Shown: positions 27,101-34,255 of the stretch, one piece after another
Numbering within the stretch: the stretch's first letter is position 1
Layout of the letters: every line of letters begins with the position of its first letter
Assembly: GCA_019414545.1 (NCBI GenBank)
Contig: DXLV01000004.1
Coordinates: 38,358 to 83,007 of the forward strand
Source of the DNA: Collinsella sp.
GTDB taxonomy: Bacteria > Actinomycetota > Coriobacteriia > Coriobacteriales > Coriobacteriaceae
Length of the DNA stretch: 44,650 nucleotides
Direction of reading: 5' to 3'
The notes under the pieces: generated by a model
Databases searched by the model: none
The model's input: the letters and a program-made list of their open reading frames with translations, nothing else
Told to the model about the DNA's origin: nothing
Made by a program: the position numbers and the translations under genes

Positions 27101-27397
27101 TCGGTGGTGACGGTTGAGGGCGAACAGCAGCTGCTCAAGGGCGATCGCCGCATCATGAACCTGGTCAGCAAGGTGTGCAAGTCGTTCCATGTCGATTGTG
27201 GCGCGCTCGAGATGCCCTATGCCAAGACCGATGCCTATGCCGCGCTCGAGGCGAGCCGCCGAGCCCTCACCATCGCCGGCGTGGACGGCACGCGCCTGGC
27301 TTGTGCTCGTACCGAGGACGACCTGCCCCACAATGTCAACCCGACGAACATTGCCACGGTATCCGAGGTCGTGACCGAGGTTATCCGCCGTTCGTAG
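24200..27397 (+). CDS. Membrane M28-peptidase-like protein with giant disordered insertion
   Basis: 1065 aa from the ATG at 24200 (GGAG 5 bp upstream); the frame is open 150 nt further but without a good site. The ends resemble a split M28 zinc-peptidase fold: AHYDSP (His138, Asp140) and VMDNVAPF (Asp235), then WFVATGASDCDGAG, INLESVGAG and DDLPHNVNP near the C-terminus. Hydrophobic segments lie at about 54-97 and 160-205. Between about 245 and 920 is a roughly 675-residue acidic, Ala/Pro/Glu-rich, apparently disordered insertion with short repeats (EATTSFEAQQ and variants). The usual catalytic Glu-Glu pair reads Ser-Asp and a metal-ligand Asp reads Glu, so it may be a pseudo-peptidase. A small membrane protein follows 21 bp later. 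Confidence 0.7.
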   Translation: MANTQNYINHLLQNTGITPACSEEERLAAEDIAQIFRNHGFDPEVQEFNAPAPSRLAFAVTGILAFAGALLMGIGGGIGLVGTLLAIVGAVLYVLERTGHPVVSRLGKTGVSQNVIAYHKASGPLASPRNRPVVVVAHYDSPRAELLAREPYASYRALIAKLLPVATVAPAAVAILRILSLPGALKVLLWIVAILASLVALANAANIISNRFVLPYTSGAVCNKSSVAAMLGVMDNVAPFQGENEFPDDVPFDTYFGEQKRRAEEMARAAAEYAAAQQQNDYGNTIEYEEPTYAEDEFGQPIAPDAQTEPEQGEAFDEQIEGFKGASADETLIGAIVPEDQNQAVQAEEFNDEVPTAEPAEEPVAAEPEPRLYRNAAGNIRFGSDAIRALGMLPESCTLDYEEGEEPTFEPEPAPVVTASAPVVAVDDESAAVAAAVAEPEAVSAIDPAAGLDILAPAAPAQDVRDEPDDDYAEQPRRVSYESDTDFSAEIPAATPHADIASAFSSIGASASNFFKGALAKGRKFVDDFEGKRVAAREAAEQEAIAQQQAAEAARERAAQEFEQNEAMQSVPVDAAEATTSFEAQQPASADVVEATTSFEAQQHVDSTMSFDAAQFDSTITFEKQGTAIAESLPVSDEQGDAADDDGPIDAAEIQDAAEDEPVEANSDEEQYAAAEQDDSTEVEQEEVSAVSEAPETDESRPYSTQIFTMPTPSGSGATVADVAPTQDETVDSLMAQISSQASPRPQMNVPDPASAPSPAPSSSPLASVPDPSLPSMKQANVASRTSLFDLPDPSAQVNDPFATAQGPEPTSAPVAPPMPVASGAQPIETISAPAPAAPKSRKRGLGGLFGRKKKNEQDSMSDWLGVEDDYDAKKSGRGIGSWDNFEDDNDGWKGGATSSDGASSEDMLSAVASMGDDELLGHDIWFVATGASDCDGAGMKAFLASHRDKLRGVFFINLESVGAGRLSVVTVEGEQQLLKGDRRIMNLVSKVCKSFHVDCGALEMPYAKTDAYAALEASRRALTIAGVDGTRLACARTEDDLPHNVNPTNIATVSEVVTEVIRRS

Positions 27398-27418
27398 ACG
27401 GAGCTCTAAGGAGTCAAC

Positions 27419-27637
27419 GTGTTTTCGTATATTAAGCGCCATTGGCCTGTCTACGTGATTTTGACCTTGATTGCCATTGCGTTAGGGTTTGGAGCTGCCT
27501 ACATCGTGGGCGCGAAGGGCTCGACCCCCGCCTCCGCAATCAGCGAAGAGGTGGAGCAAGAACAGAGCACGGGCGCCGATGGGATTCCTGAGTCCGAGCA
27601 GGCAATCGTTGATGGTGGATCTTCGTCTGCAGAGTAG
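27419..27637 (+). CDS. Small single-pass membrane protein
   Basis: 72-aa protein from a GTG start with AAGGAG upstream. One transmembrane helix (about residues 10-31, VYVILTLIAIALGFGAAYIVG) follows a basic N-terminus, and a short acidic, Ser/Glu-rich tail follows it. It lies 21 bp after the M28-like gene and is closed by a terminator, so the two form a probable operon. I do not recognise a family. Confidence 0.75.
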   Translation: MFSYIKRHWPVYVILTLIAIALGFGAAYIVGAKGSTPASAISEEVEQEQSTGADGIPESEQAIVDGGSSSAE

Positions 27638-27660
27638 ATGCGGCGATTTAAATGATTGAA

Positions 27661-27696
27661 AGCGGGCGAGCCGGGGGACTGGCTCGCCCGCTTTTT
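27661..27696 (+). terminator. Terminator between convergent genes
   Basis: Perfect 12-bp stem AGCGGGCGAGCC (27661-27672) with its complement (27681-27692), 8-nt loop and five T. It ends the M28-like operon. On the minus strand the stem is followed by TTTCAATC, so it may also serve the convergent adhesin gene weakly. Confidence 0.85.
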
Positions 27697-27703
27697 CATC
27701 GCG

Positions 27704-30700
27704 CTAGCGCTTCTTTGGGATTGACCTAAGGCGAGCGAACCATAGGGCTGCGGCACCCGAGGTCAGGAGCGCGGTGATGCAAGCGGCGATGGGAGCTGAT
27801 CCTGTTGCCGGTAGGTCCTGCGGTAGGGTACAGCGTTGAATGACACGGTCCTCGTCATGTGACTCAAGTTTATCGCCGCCGCCGTTGCGGCAAAGATCGA
27901 CGCGCGCGCTGTTGGTGAGTGCGGTTTGGGGCGTATAAGTCGACGTTGCCTGCATGTGCACGACTGCGCCCCGAGCATCTGTGCCAAGGATTGCTTTGGC
28001 ATCGTCAAGGTCGTCGTGCTCATCTTTGAGATCATCGCGGGTCCAAGAATCCGTATCGCTTTGAGTCGTAAAGTCGGCGGCTACCGCACCGTATTCAATA
28101 CGAATGCCCGTTACGACGGTATTGGATGCAAGGTCGAGTTCTTTCGCCTCGAGTGTGGCGGATTCCGTGGTCGAGACATCCGCCTTCCAGAGGTGCCAGC
28201 CGTCGTAATCGACGAGGCGGCAATCTTCACCCAGACTCTCTTTTACTTCGTCGGACTCAAGCCAAGGATTTTCGTGCCCATCGTCAAGTGTCGCGTTTGC
28301 CGGCTCATCGGTGTCTGTCGAGTCCAACGGCGTCGTGCGATACCACACGTTGCACAGACCGTTGAGGTCGCCGATGGCGACGGGGGTTTCGATTGAGACG
28401 AATCTCGCCGTATCGTCCTCGGCGCACTCAAGATCATCGGTAATTGTGAACTCATCAACCCAGGTAGCTGAATCGTTTCGAGCGTCGATGGTATAGGAGA
28501 AAAGACCGTCCGTATTGGTTTGCGTTGCGGCGCGATTTTTACCATCGCCGTTGGCCAGCAGACCCTTCCCGATAGGTTGGACAAGCTCCTGACGCTTGTC
28601 GACCTGTCCTTTGATCTCGATGGGCGCATCCTTCATCGCGACGGATTGGACTTCTCCCGTATCCTTTATTTCAAACGTTATCTCCTCGGCAAGGTCATAG
28701 GTCCGCGGAGACATCATTTCGCGCAACGAGTAGGTGCCGGGTGCAAGATGTTCGACGCGGTGCGGCTTGTCGGATGAGGTCCAGGAGTCTATTTCGGTTT
28801 TATCGGGACCATATAAGGTGAGTTGTGCGCCTTTCACTTCCTGCTCTCCGCTTGCATCGACCTTGGAGATATCAACCTTGGTGTAATCGTCGGATACGTT
28901 AAGCCGTGCTTCTACAACGGGTGTTTTCTGGTCGGCATAAGCGAGGTCTACGATATGGGGCGTCCGGTCGAGTAAGAAGCCTGCCGGCGCTTGAGTCTCG
29001 ACAACCTCGTAGCGTGCGGTGCCAGATCCCAGCGGGAGGTCGTCCGCGCGTGCTTCTCCAGTTTCATCCGTTGTGACGGTAGCGACAGTCTCACCGTCGA
29101 GCGCGGCAATGCTACCGTCGGGGCGCACGATATCACCCGAGGCACGGATCTCAAAGATGGCGCCCGCGAGGCTGCTGCCGTCCACGGCATCGGTTTTAAC
29201 GATCCTGATGTTTCCGGTCGCGGCGTGGTCATAATACGAGGCGATTGCAACGGGCGTTAGGTTCATGTCGGCGGGTATGTTTACCTCGATCTCTTTGCCG
29301 ACAAGATAGGGCTCTTTGGCCGAGGTTTCGCGTACATAATAGGTGCCCGGCACGAGCGATTCGGGCAGTGTGACGGTCCCGGTCGCGTCAGTCGTAAAGG
29401 TATCCATTACGTTATGTGCTGGATACCAGCAAGTTTGTGAGACAGGTTCGTGATTGCTGTCGAGGAGTTGGAAGGCGAATCCGGCTAGGGGAACAGAAGC
29501 GCCTGTTTGGGCATCGCGTTTTACAATCTGGAGATGCGTCGACAGAGCGTGGTTGTCCACGATATATTGAAGCTCGGCGCCGTCGGAAATCTGATTGGCC
29601 TCGACGGTCCATTCCCCTGCACGTTTAAAACCCTCTGGGACGGTTTCCGGAACCTCACGAACGGTGTAGCCGGCGCGGTCGTATGGGATGGCTCCGTGGA
29701 CACCGGCGGGTCGCTTGCCTGCGCCAAACCATGCTTCGGGCTGATCTTTGGTGGAGGCAAAGCCATAGATGTTTGTGGTCAGTGTGCCAACAACCTGCTG
29801 AGAGCTGTTGCTGACAACCTCAAAGACAACACCTCCTGCCGGCTGCTCCAGGCCGGATTGATCGCTATTGCCGTAGTCCTTGAATTTGGAAATCTCAAGG
29901 TCAAACGCAATGGGGATATCGGAAACGCGCGATTCGATCTCGACCACGCCTGAATCACCGAGCTGGTCGGCTCTAACGGTATAGGACCAGCTATCGTTGG
30001 ATGGCAGGTAGCCCTCGGGGGCTTTTGATTCATAGATGGTAAAGGTTCCTAGGGGGACATCGGTGAGGGTGGCTCGACCGCTTTCGTCGGTCGTGAGGAT
30101 TTGCGCCCATCCAGGGGTTGATTGCGACACACACGTGAACTCTGCTCCTGCGAGTGAAGATCCCACCTGGGGGCCGGCATTCGTCGCGGCATCGAGTTTT
30201 ACGATACACAGGTTGATGGTGCCGGGCTGTTCATCAATGGCGACCTGTCCACCGTCATTCCCCGTGGTAAAGGCGATGCGATCACGACGGGGGACATAGC
30301 CGGCCGGCGCCTTCGTTTCAACTAGGTAGTATGCCGTATTGGGCAGAAGTGTTGCCTGTGCTCGACCGTTGCCGTCCATCTTGATGGTGCCGACATGTGC
30401 GTCGCCGGCGCTCTCAAAAACATCGAATGTTGCCCCGGTAAACTGATAGGTATTGTTTCCGCTGGTAATAACAGTGTTCGCAGACTGCTTTTGGAAGGAA
30501 ACAGAGACCGCCGGCAGTACATAGAGCATGTCTTGACGTCTGCTGCCGCCCGATACGGTTCCTAGATAGCGTCGCGCGCGGTGCGGAGCGGCTTTGATGC
30601 TTCCTGATTTTGCGCTGTCGTGGAGCCACCGCGCAGCCGCCACGACTTCATCGTCGGCGGTAAAGTGCCCGCTCTTGGTTTTGCCCTGAGCGGTCGTGTA

Positions 30701-31135
30701 GGAGTAGGTGCCGTCGACATGGGTAGTGCCGTTGAGCATCCATACGGCGAGTTGGGTGGCGGCGCGGGCGCGATCGGGTGAAAGATGGTAACCGCCAAAC
30801 GACGTGGCGGTAGGATATCCGTGACAAACGATTGCCGCGAACTCGTCGTCGAGCCACACCCAGCCTTGATCAAAGTTGAGCCATGGGCCGCCCGGCTTGG
30901 TGGGCCCGGGGCGTTCCTGGTTCATGCAGTAGGCAATCGAGGCGTCTTGAGCTTCATACTTGCCGATGAGGAACGGCCCACAATCATCGCTGATAGTGCG
31001 GAAGCCGAGCTGGTCGTAGCCATCGACGGCAAATGCGGCTCCCGGTGCCAGGTAGCCGAACAGCAGGAAGAGGAGCAGGAGCAGCGGACCTGTTGCGATT
31101 GCGCTGTGGACAGAGTGCGTGGGTGCGTTGGACAT
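27704..31135 (-). CDS. LPXTG surface adhesin with thioester and CnaB domains
   Basis: 1143-aa cell-wall protein. A signal peptide (1-36, ending GAAFA) is followed by a probable thioester domain: Cys70 in AYCMNQERPGP and Gln128 in ATQLAVWML, the usual Cys-Gln pair. Then come about six CnaB/SpaA-type domains, each with a Lys-bearing first strand (IVKLD, ISKFKD, IVKRD, IVKTD, ISKVD) and a Glu box (VETKAPAGY, YESKAPEGY, REVPETVPEGF, RETSAKEPY, VETQAPAGF, REMMSP), which form isopeptide bonds. The C-terminus is LPATG (1108-1112), a hydrophobic helix and a basic tail, the sortase signal. ATG with AAGGAG upstream. No sortase gene is in the window. The 250 bp upstream, before the tRNA-Gly promoter, hold no gene and must contain its promoter. 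Confidence 0.92.
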   Translation of the reverse strand: MSNAPTHSVHSAIATGPLLLLLFLLFGYLAPGAAFAVDGYDQLGFRTISDDCGPFLIGKYEAQDASIAYCMNQERPGPTKPGGPWLNFDQGWVWLDDEFAAIVCHGYPTATSFGGYHLSPDRARAATQLAVWMLNGTTHVDGTYSYTTAQGKTKSGHFTADDEVVAAARWLHDSAKSGSIKAAPHRARRYLGTVSGGSRRQDMLYVLPAVSVSFQKQSANTVITSGNNTYQFTGATFDVFESAGDAHVGTIKMDGNGRAQATLLPNTAYYLVETKAPAGYVPRRDRIAFTTGNDGGQVAIDEQPGTINLCIVKLDAATNAGPQVGSSLAGAEFTCVSQSTPGWAQILTTDESGRATLTDVPLGTFTIYESKAPEGYLPSNDSWSYTVRADQLGDSGVVEIESRVSDIPIAFDLEISKFKDYGNSDQSGLEQPAGGVVFEVVSNSSQQVVGTLTTNIYGFASTKDQPEAWFGAGKRPAGVHGAIPYDRAGYTVREVPETVPEGFKRAGEWTVEANQISDGAELQYIVDNHALSTHLQIVKRDAQTGASVPLAGFAFQLLDSNHEPVSQTCWYPAHNVMDTFTTDATGTVTLPESLVPGTYYVRETSAKEPYLVGKEIEVNIPADMNLTPVAIASYYDHAATGNIRIVKTDAVDGSSLAGAIFEIRASGDIVRPDGSIAALDGETVATVTTDETGEARADDLPLGSGTARYEVVETQAPAGFLLDRTPHIVDLAYADQKTPVVEARLNVSDDYTKVDISKVDASGEQEVKGAQLTLYGPDKTEIDSWTSSDKPHRVEHLAPGTYSLREMMSPRTYDLAEEITFEIKDTGEVQSVAMKDAPIEIKGQVDKRQELVQPIGKGLLANGDGKNRAATQTNTDGLFSYTIDARNDSATWVDEFTITDDLECAEDDTARFVSIETPVAIGDLNGLCNVWYRTTPLDSTDTDEPANATLDDGHENPWLESDEVKESLGEDCRLVDYDGWHLWKADVSTTESATLEAKELDLASNTVVTGIRIEYGAVAADFTTQSDTDSWTRDDLKDEHDDLDDAKAILGTDARGAVVHMQATSTYTPQTALTNSARVDLCRNGGGDKLESHDEDRVIQRCTLPQDLPATGSAPIAACITALLTSGAAALWFARLRSIPKKR

Positions 31136-31389
31136 GGCTGCTCCTTATCCCTCGTGCGCCGCATGGGGACGTTGCGACGCGTAGGATGAGGCTACCCCCG
31201 AGGTTCATGCGGGTAAGTACCGGAGCCTGACCAAAAGCTTGCCCAATTCCTGACAAATTGAGCTCAAATACAACAATCAAGCAAAAGCGCAGGTAGAAGA
31301 TAAGGTGAACAGGAAGTCAAAGGTCCTCGTCTCCACAATTGACGCGATTTTCAAACGAATCTCCACAGCTAAAACAAGTATCGCCACCC

Positions 31390-31419
31390 TTGTATCGAAC
31401 AAGACAACCGCGTTATACT
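31390..31419 (+). promoter_or_regulatory. Promoter of tRNA-Gly
   Basis: TTGTAT (31390-31395), an 18-nt spacer and TATACT (31414-31419), with the tRNA starting 14 nt later. Confidence 0.7.
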
Positions 31420-31432
31420 AGCCAACACACAA

Positions 31433-31507
31433 GCGGGCATCGCCAAGTGGTAAGGCATCAGCTTCCCAAGCTGACACTCGCGGGTTCGAGTCCCGTTGCC
31501 CGCTCCA
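31433..31507 (+). tRNA. tRNA-Gly (CCC)
   Basis: Acceptor GCGGGCA pairs with TGCCCGC. D arm, an anticodon stem CAGC/GCTG closing the loop TTCCCAA (anticodon CCC), and a T arm CGGGTTCGAGTCCCG are all readable. The CCA end is encoded (31505-31507). It is single-gene with its own promoter and terminator, and is followed by unusual repeats that copy its 3' end. Confidence 0.95.
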
Positions 31508-31517
31508 TTCGAATTTC

Positions 31518-31550
31518 AGGCACGGTAACGTTTCGTTACTGTGCCTTTTT
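31518..31550 (+). terminator. Terminator of tRNA-Gly
   Basis: A 13-bp stem AGGCACGGTAACG (31518-31530) with CGTTACTGTGCCT (31534-31546, one G-T pair), 3-nt loop and a run of T. Confidence 0.88.
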
Positions 31551-31559
31551 CAATAAAGT

Positions 31560-31699
31560 GCCGGGACTCGAACCCGACAGGGTGCGAGCGTTAAATAAAC
31601 GCGAAGCGTTTATAGCGAGCAGGCAAGGTCGCCGATAGGCGACCGCAGCCGGTGCGGATTTGCGAAGCAAATACGCGGACGTCCCGTTGCCCGCTCCAT
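31560..31699 (+). repeat. tRNA-tail repeat A1 (after tRNA-Gly)
   Basis: A 140-bp block that begins with an inverted T-arm-like sequence (GGGACTCGAACCCG), continues through three perfect small hairpins (AAACGC-GAA-GCGTTT; GGTCGCC-GATA-GGCGACC; ATTTGC-GAA-GCAAAT), and ends with an exact 19-nt copy (31681-31699) of the 3' end of the preceding tRNA-Gly including CCA (31490-31508). The architecture is shared with the block after tRNA-Lys. There is no gene in it. Confidence 0.85.
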
Positions 31700-31771
31700 C
31701 GTGCGCGGGAGACCTTGGGACGGCCAATTCAACAAAGTCTTCCCCATCGTCTCCGTGAATCCGAGGAGATC

Positions 31772-31829
31772 GACCGCAGCCGGTGCGGATTTGCGAAGCA
31801 AATGCGCGGATGTCCCCATGCCCGCTCCA
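31772..31829 (+). repeat. tRNA-tail repeat A2 (partial copy)
   Basis: A 58-nt direct repeat of 31641-31698 with four differences. It contains the GGTGCGGATTTGCGAAGCAAAT hairpin region and again ends in the tRNA-Gly 3' end (TGCCCGCTCCA). The 73 bp between A1 and A2 are unrelated to either. With A1 it fills most of the 424-bp gene-free gap before purB; the last 100 bp hold a TACAAT (31882-31887) that may be the purB -10 element. Confidence 0.85.
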
Positions 31830-31931
31830 ATTCCAAAATGTTAGGTTAATGCCTGCTGCCCATACTCGCACCCGCGCACGGTACAATGGTTAAGTTACGA
31901 CCAACGTGCCAATAACCAAAAAGGAGCCGCT

Positions 31932-33278
31932 ATGATCGATCGCTATACCCGCCCGGAGATGGGACATATCTTCTCCCTCGAGAACAAGTATGCCATTTGG
32001 CAGGAGATCGAGGTTCTGGCCTGCGAGGCCCAGGCGGAGCTCGGCAAGATCGGCATTTCTAAAGACGAAGCCCAGTGGATCCGCGACCATGCCAACTTTG
32101 AGAAGGCGAAGGTCGATGAGATCGAGGAGGTCACGCGCCACGATGTCATCGCCTTCCTGACCAACATGAAGGAATATATCGACGCCGATGTTCCCGAGGG
32201 CGAGCCCAAGCCTAGTCGCTGGGTTCACTACGGTATGACCAGCTCCGACCTGGGTGATACTGCTCTGTGCTATCAGCTTACTCAGGCGTGTGACCTGATT
32301 ATCGAGGACGTCAAGAAGCTCGGCGTGATCTGCAAGCGCCGCGCCTTCGAGGAGCGCAATACGCTCTGCGCCGGACGCACCCATGGCATCCATGCTGAGC
32401 CGATGACCTTCGGCATGAAGTTTGGCTCTTGGGCATGGGAACTCAAGCGCGACCTTGATCGTCTTGAGGATGCTCGCAAGAACGTTGCCTTCGGTGCCAT
32501 CTCCGGTGCCGTCGGCACCTACAGCTCCATCGAGCCGTTCGTCGAGGAGTACGTCTGTGAGCACCTGGGTCTGGTTCACGACCCGCTGTCCACGCAGGTC
32601 ATCAGCCGCGATCACCACGCCTATCTTGCCGGCGTGCTTGCCACTACAGCGGCCACCTGCGAGCGCATCGCGACCGAGGTCCGCAACCTGCAGAAGACCG
32701 ATACACTCGAGGCCGAGGAGCCCTTCCGCAAGGGCCAAAAGGGCAGCTCCGCCATGCCGCACAAGCGCAACCCCATCACCATGGAGAAGGTCTGCGGTCT
32801 GTCGCGCGTCGTGAAGTCCAACGCCCAGGTCGCCTTCGACAACGTCGCCCTGTGGCACGAGCGCGACATTTCGCACTCTTCCGCCGAGCGTGTCGCCCAG
32901 GCCGATAGCTTCATCGCGCTTGACCATATGTTCCAGTGCCTCATTCGCGTTATCGACGGCCTGCAGCTGTATCCGGCCCGCATGATGGCCAATCTCAACA
33001 AGACCCGCGGCCTCATCTTCTCCTCCAAGGTCCTGCTTGCCCTCGTCGATACGGGTATCACCCGCGAGGATGCGTACGCCATTGTGCAGGAGAACGCCAT
33101 GGCCACCTGGCACGAGGTGCAGGATTGTGTCTCTGGCCCCACCTTTAAGGAGCGTCTCGAGGCCGATCCGCGCTGCACCGTCAGCCAGGAGAAGCTCGAC
33201 GAGATTTTTGATCCGTGGGACTTCCTCACCCGCATCGATACGGTCTTCGATCGCCTGGAGCAGCTGAGCTTCGAGTAG
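31932..33278 (+). CDS. purB: Adenylosuccinate lyase
   Basis: 448-aa fumarase/aspartase-superfamily enzyme acting twice in purine synthesis: on SAICAR and on adenylosuccinate. The signature loop GSSAMPHKRNP (about 274-284) with its catalytic Ser, TSSDLGDTA, and GRTHGIHAEPMTFG with a catalytic His are all present. ATG with AAGGAG upstream. It stands alone between the tRNA-Gly repeats and a strong terminator; purC lies 7 kb away. Confidence 0.97.
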   Translation: MIDRYTRPEMGHIFSLENKYAIWQEIEVLACEAQAELGKIGISKDEAQWIRDHANFEKAKVDEIEEVTRHDVIAFLTNMKEYIDADVPEGEPKPSRWVHYGMTSSDLGDTALCYQLTQACDLIIEDVKKLGVICKRRAFEERNTLCAGRTHGIHAEPMTFGMKFGSWAWELKRDLDRLEDARKNVAFGAISGAVGTYSSIEPFVEEYVCEHLGLVHDPLSTQVISRDHHAYLAGVLATTAATCERIATEVRNLQKTDTLEAEEPFRKGQKGSSAMPHKRNPITMEKVCGLSRVVKSNAQVAFDNVALWHERDISHSSAERVAQADSFIALDHMFQCLIRVIDGLQLYPARMMANLNKTRGLIFSSKVLLALVDTGITREDAYAIVQENAMATWHEVQDCVSGPTFKERLEADPRCTVSQEKLDEIFDPWDFLTRIDTVFDRLEQLSFE

Positions 33279-33321
33279 GGTTAACCTAATTCGACCGCTT
33301 GCGGATGCATTTCAACCTTTG

Positions 33322-33354
33322 GCGCCTTGCCCGTCTTGGGCGAGGCGCTTTTTT
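33322..33354 (+). terminator. Terminator of purB
   Basis: Stem GCGCCTTGCCC (33322-33332) with GGGCGAGGCGC (33338-33348), one mismatch-like G-T pair, 5-nt loop, and six T. Confidence 0.88.
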
Positions 33355-33418
33355 ACTGTCGCATATGCGCCCGGGTAATAAAATGAACTCCGACTGCTGT
33401 TTCGATGAAAGGGGGCAC

Positions 33419-34255
33419 GTGCCCAGACGCATCAAGCGGGCCACCATCGTCTCGTTTACGCTCATACTCCTTGTTGCCGTCTGTGCGGGCTCCCTGACGT
33501 ATACCGTTCGAAGCAGTTCTTCCTCCTCGAATGAAGCCGATAGAGATCTCCCGGTGCTCAAAATCGGCGTTACGGATAACGACCCCTATGTGTATGTCGA
33601 TACCACGGGCGATTACGCCGGTATCGATATCGACATCGCCCGCGAGGCCTGCAAGCGTGCGGGGCTCAAGCCACAGTTTGTCGATATTGACTGGAACGAT
33701 CGCGACCGGCTGCTCAAAAACGGTGATATCGATTGCCTGTGGTGTGACTATTCTCCCTGTTATCGCGAGGATAAGTATTACTGGACCGAGCCGTGTCTAA
33801 CCGTGACGGTCTCGGTTGCCGCCAAGAAAACGAGTGGCATCAAGTCCTTGGCACATCTCGATGGAAGTAAGACCATTGCGGTGATTGCGGGTTCGGTGAG
33901 TGAACGCCGATTGCTTGCGGGGGATCTGGGGGTCTCGTCGGACGTTCAAATCAAATCATATGGCTCTGCCGAACTCTGCAAAGCCGCTCTAGTCAAAGGG
34001 TACGTTGACTGCTGGATGGCGGATGTCCAGTCGCTTGACCGACTCGTTGCTCAGTATCCCGGCGTTTACCGTGTGTTTGCCGACAATGTTATGACGGTTG
34101 ACCTGGGCGTCGCGTTTGATGACAGCTATGAAGGATCGGTCGTAAAGGATCTCAATACCGCGCTGTTCGACATGGATCGAGATGGCACGATTGACCGTAT
34201 TGTGGGCAATTACAAGACAGGAGCGACGACGGGCGGGCAAGGAGGAAATTCATGA
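33419..34255 (+). CDS. Extracytoplasmic solute-binding protein (SBP family 3)
   Basis: 278-aa protein from the GTG at 33419, preceded by GAAAGGGGG; the longer frame from 33299 would cross the purB terminator. One N-terminal membrane segment or uncleaved signal (about 8-30) is followed by a periplasmic binding fold of the amino-acid type: LKIGVTDNDPYVY, GIDIDIAREACKRAGL, and IAVIAGSVSERRL. There is no clear lipobox. No permease or ATPase is nearby; instead it overlaps a diguanylate cyclase by 4 nt (ATGA). This suggests that it senses a ligand for the cyclase rather than feeding a transporter, which is inference. Confidence 0.85.
   Translation: MPRRIKRATIVSFTLILLVAVCAGSLTYTVRSSSSSSNEADRDLPVLKIGVTDNDPYVYVDTTGDYAGIDIDIAREACKRAGLKPQFVDIDWNDRDRLLKNGDIDCLWCDYSPCYREDKYYWTEPCLTVTVSVAAKKTSGIKSLAHLDGSKTIAVIAGSVSERRLLAGDLGVSSDVQIKSYGSAELCKAALVKGYVDCWMADVQSLDRLVAQYPGVYRVFADNVMTVDLGVAFDDSYEGSVVKDLNTALFDMDRDGTIDRIVGNYKTGATTGGQGGNS

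Noticed and set aside
31536..31886. Open frames in the tRNA-Gly repeat region on both strands
   Set aside because: They run through tRNA-tail repeats and hairpins, lack ribosome-binding sites and give low-complexity Arg/Ser/Ala products.
33299..33418. Extended N-terminus of the solute-binding protein
   Set aside because: It crosses the purB terminator, and the GTG at 33419 has a purine-rich ribosome-binding site followed directly by a signal segment.
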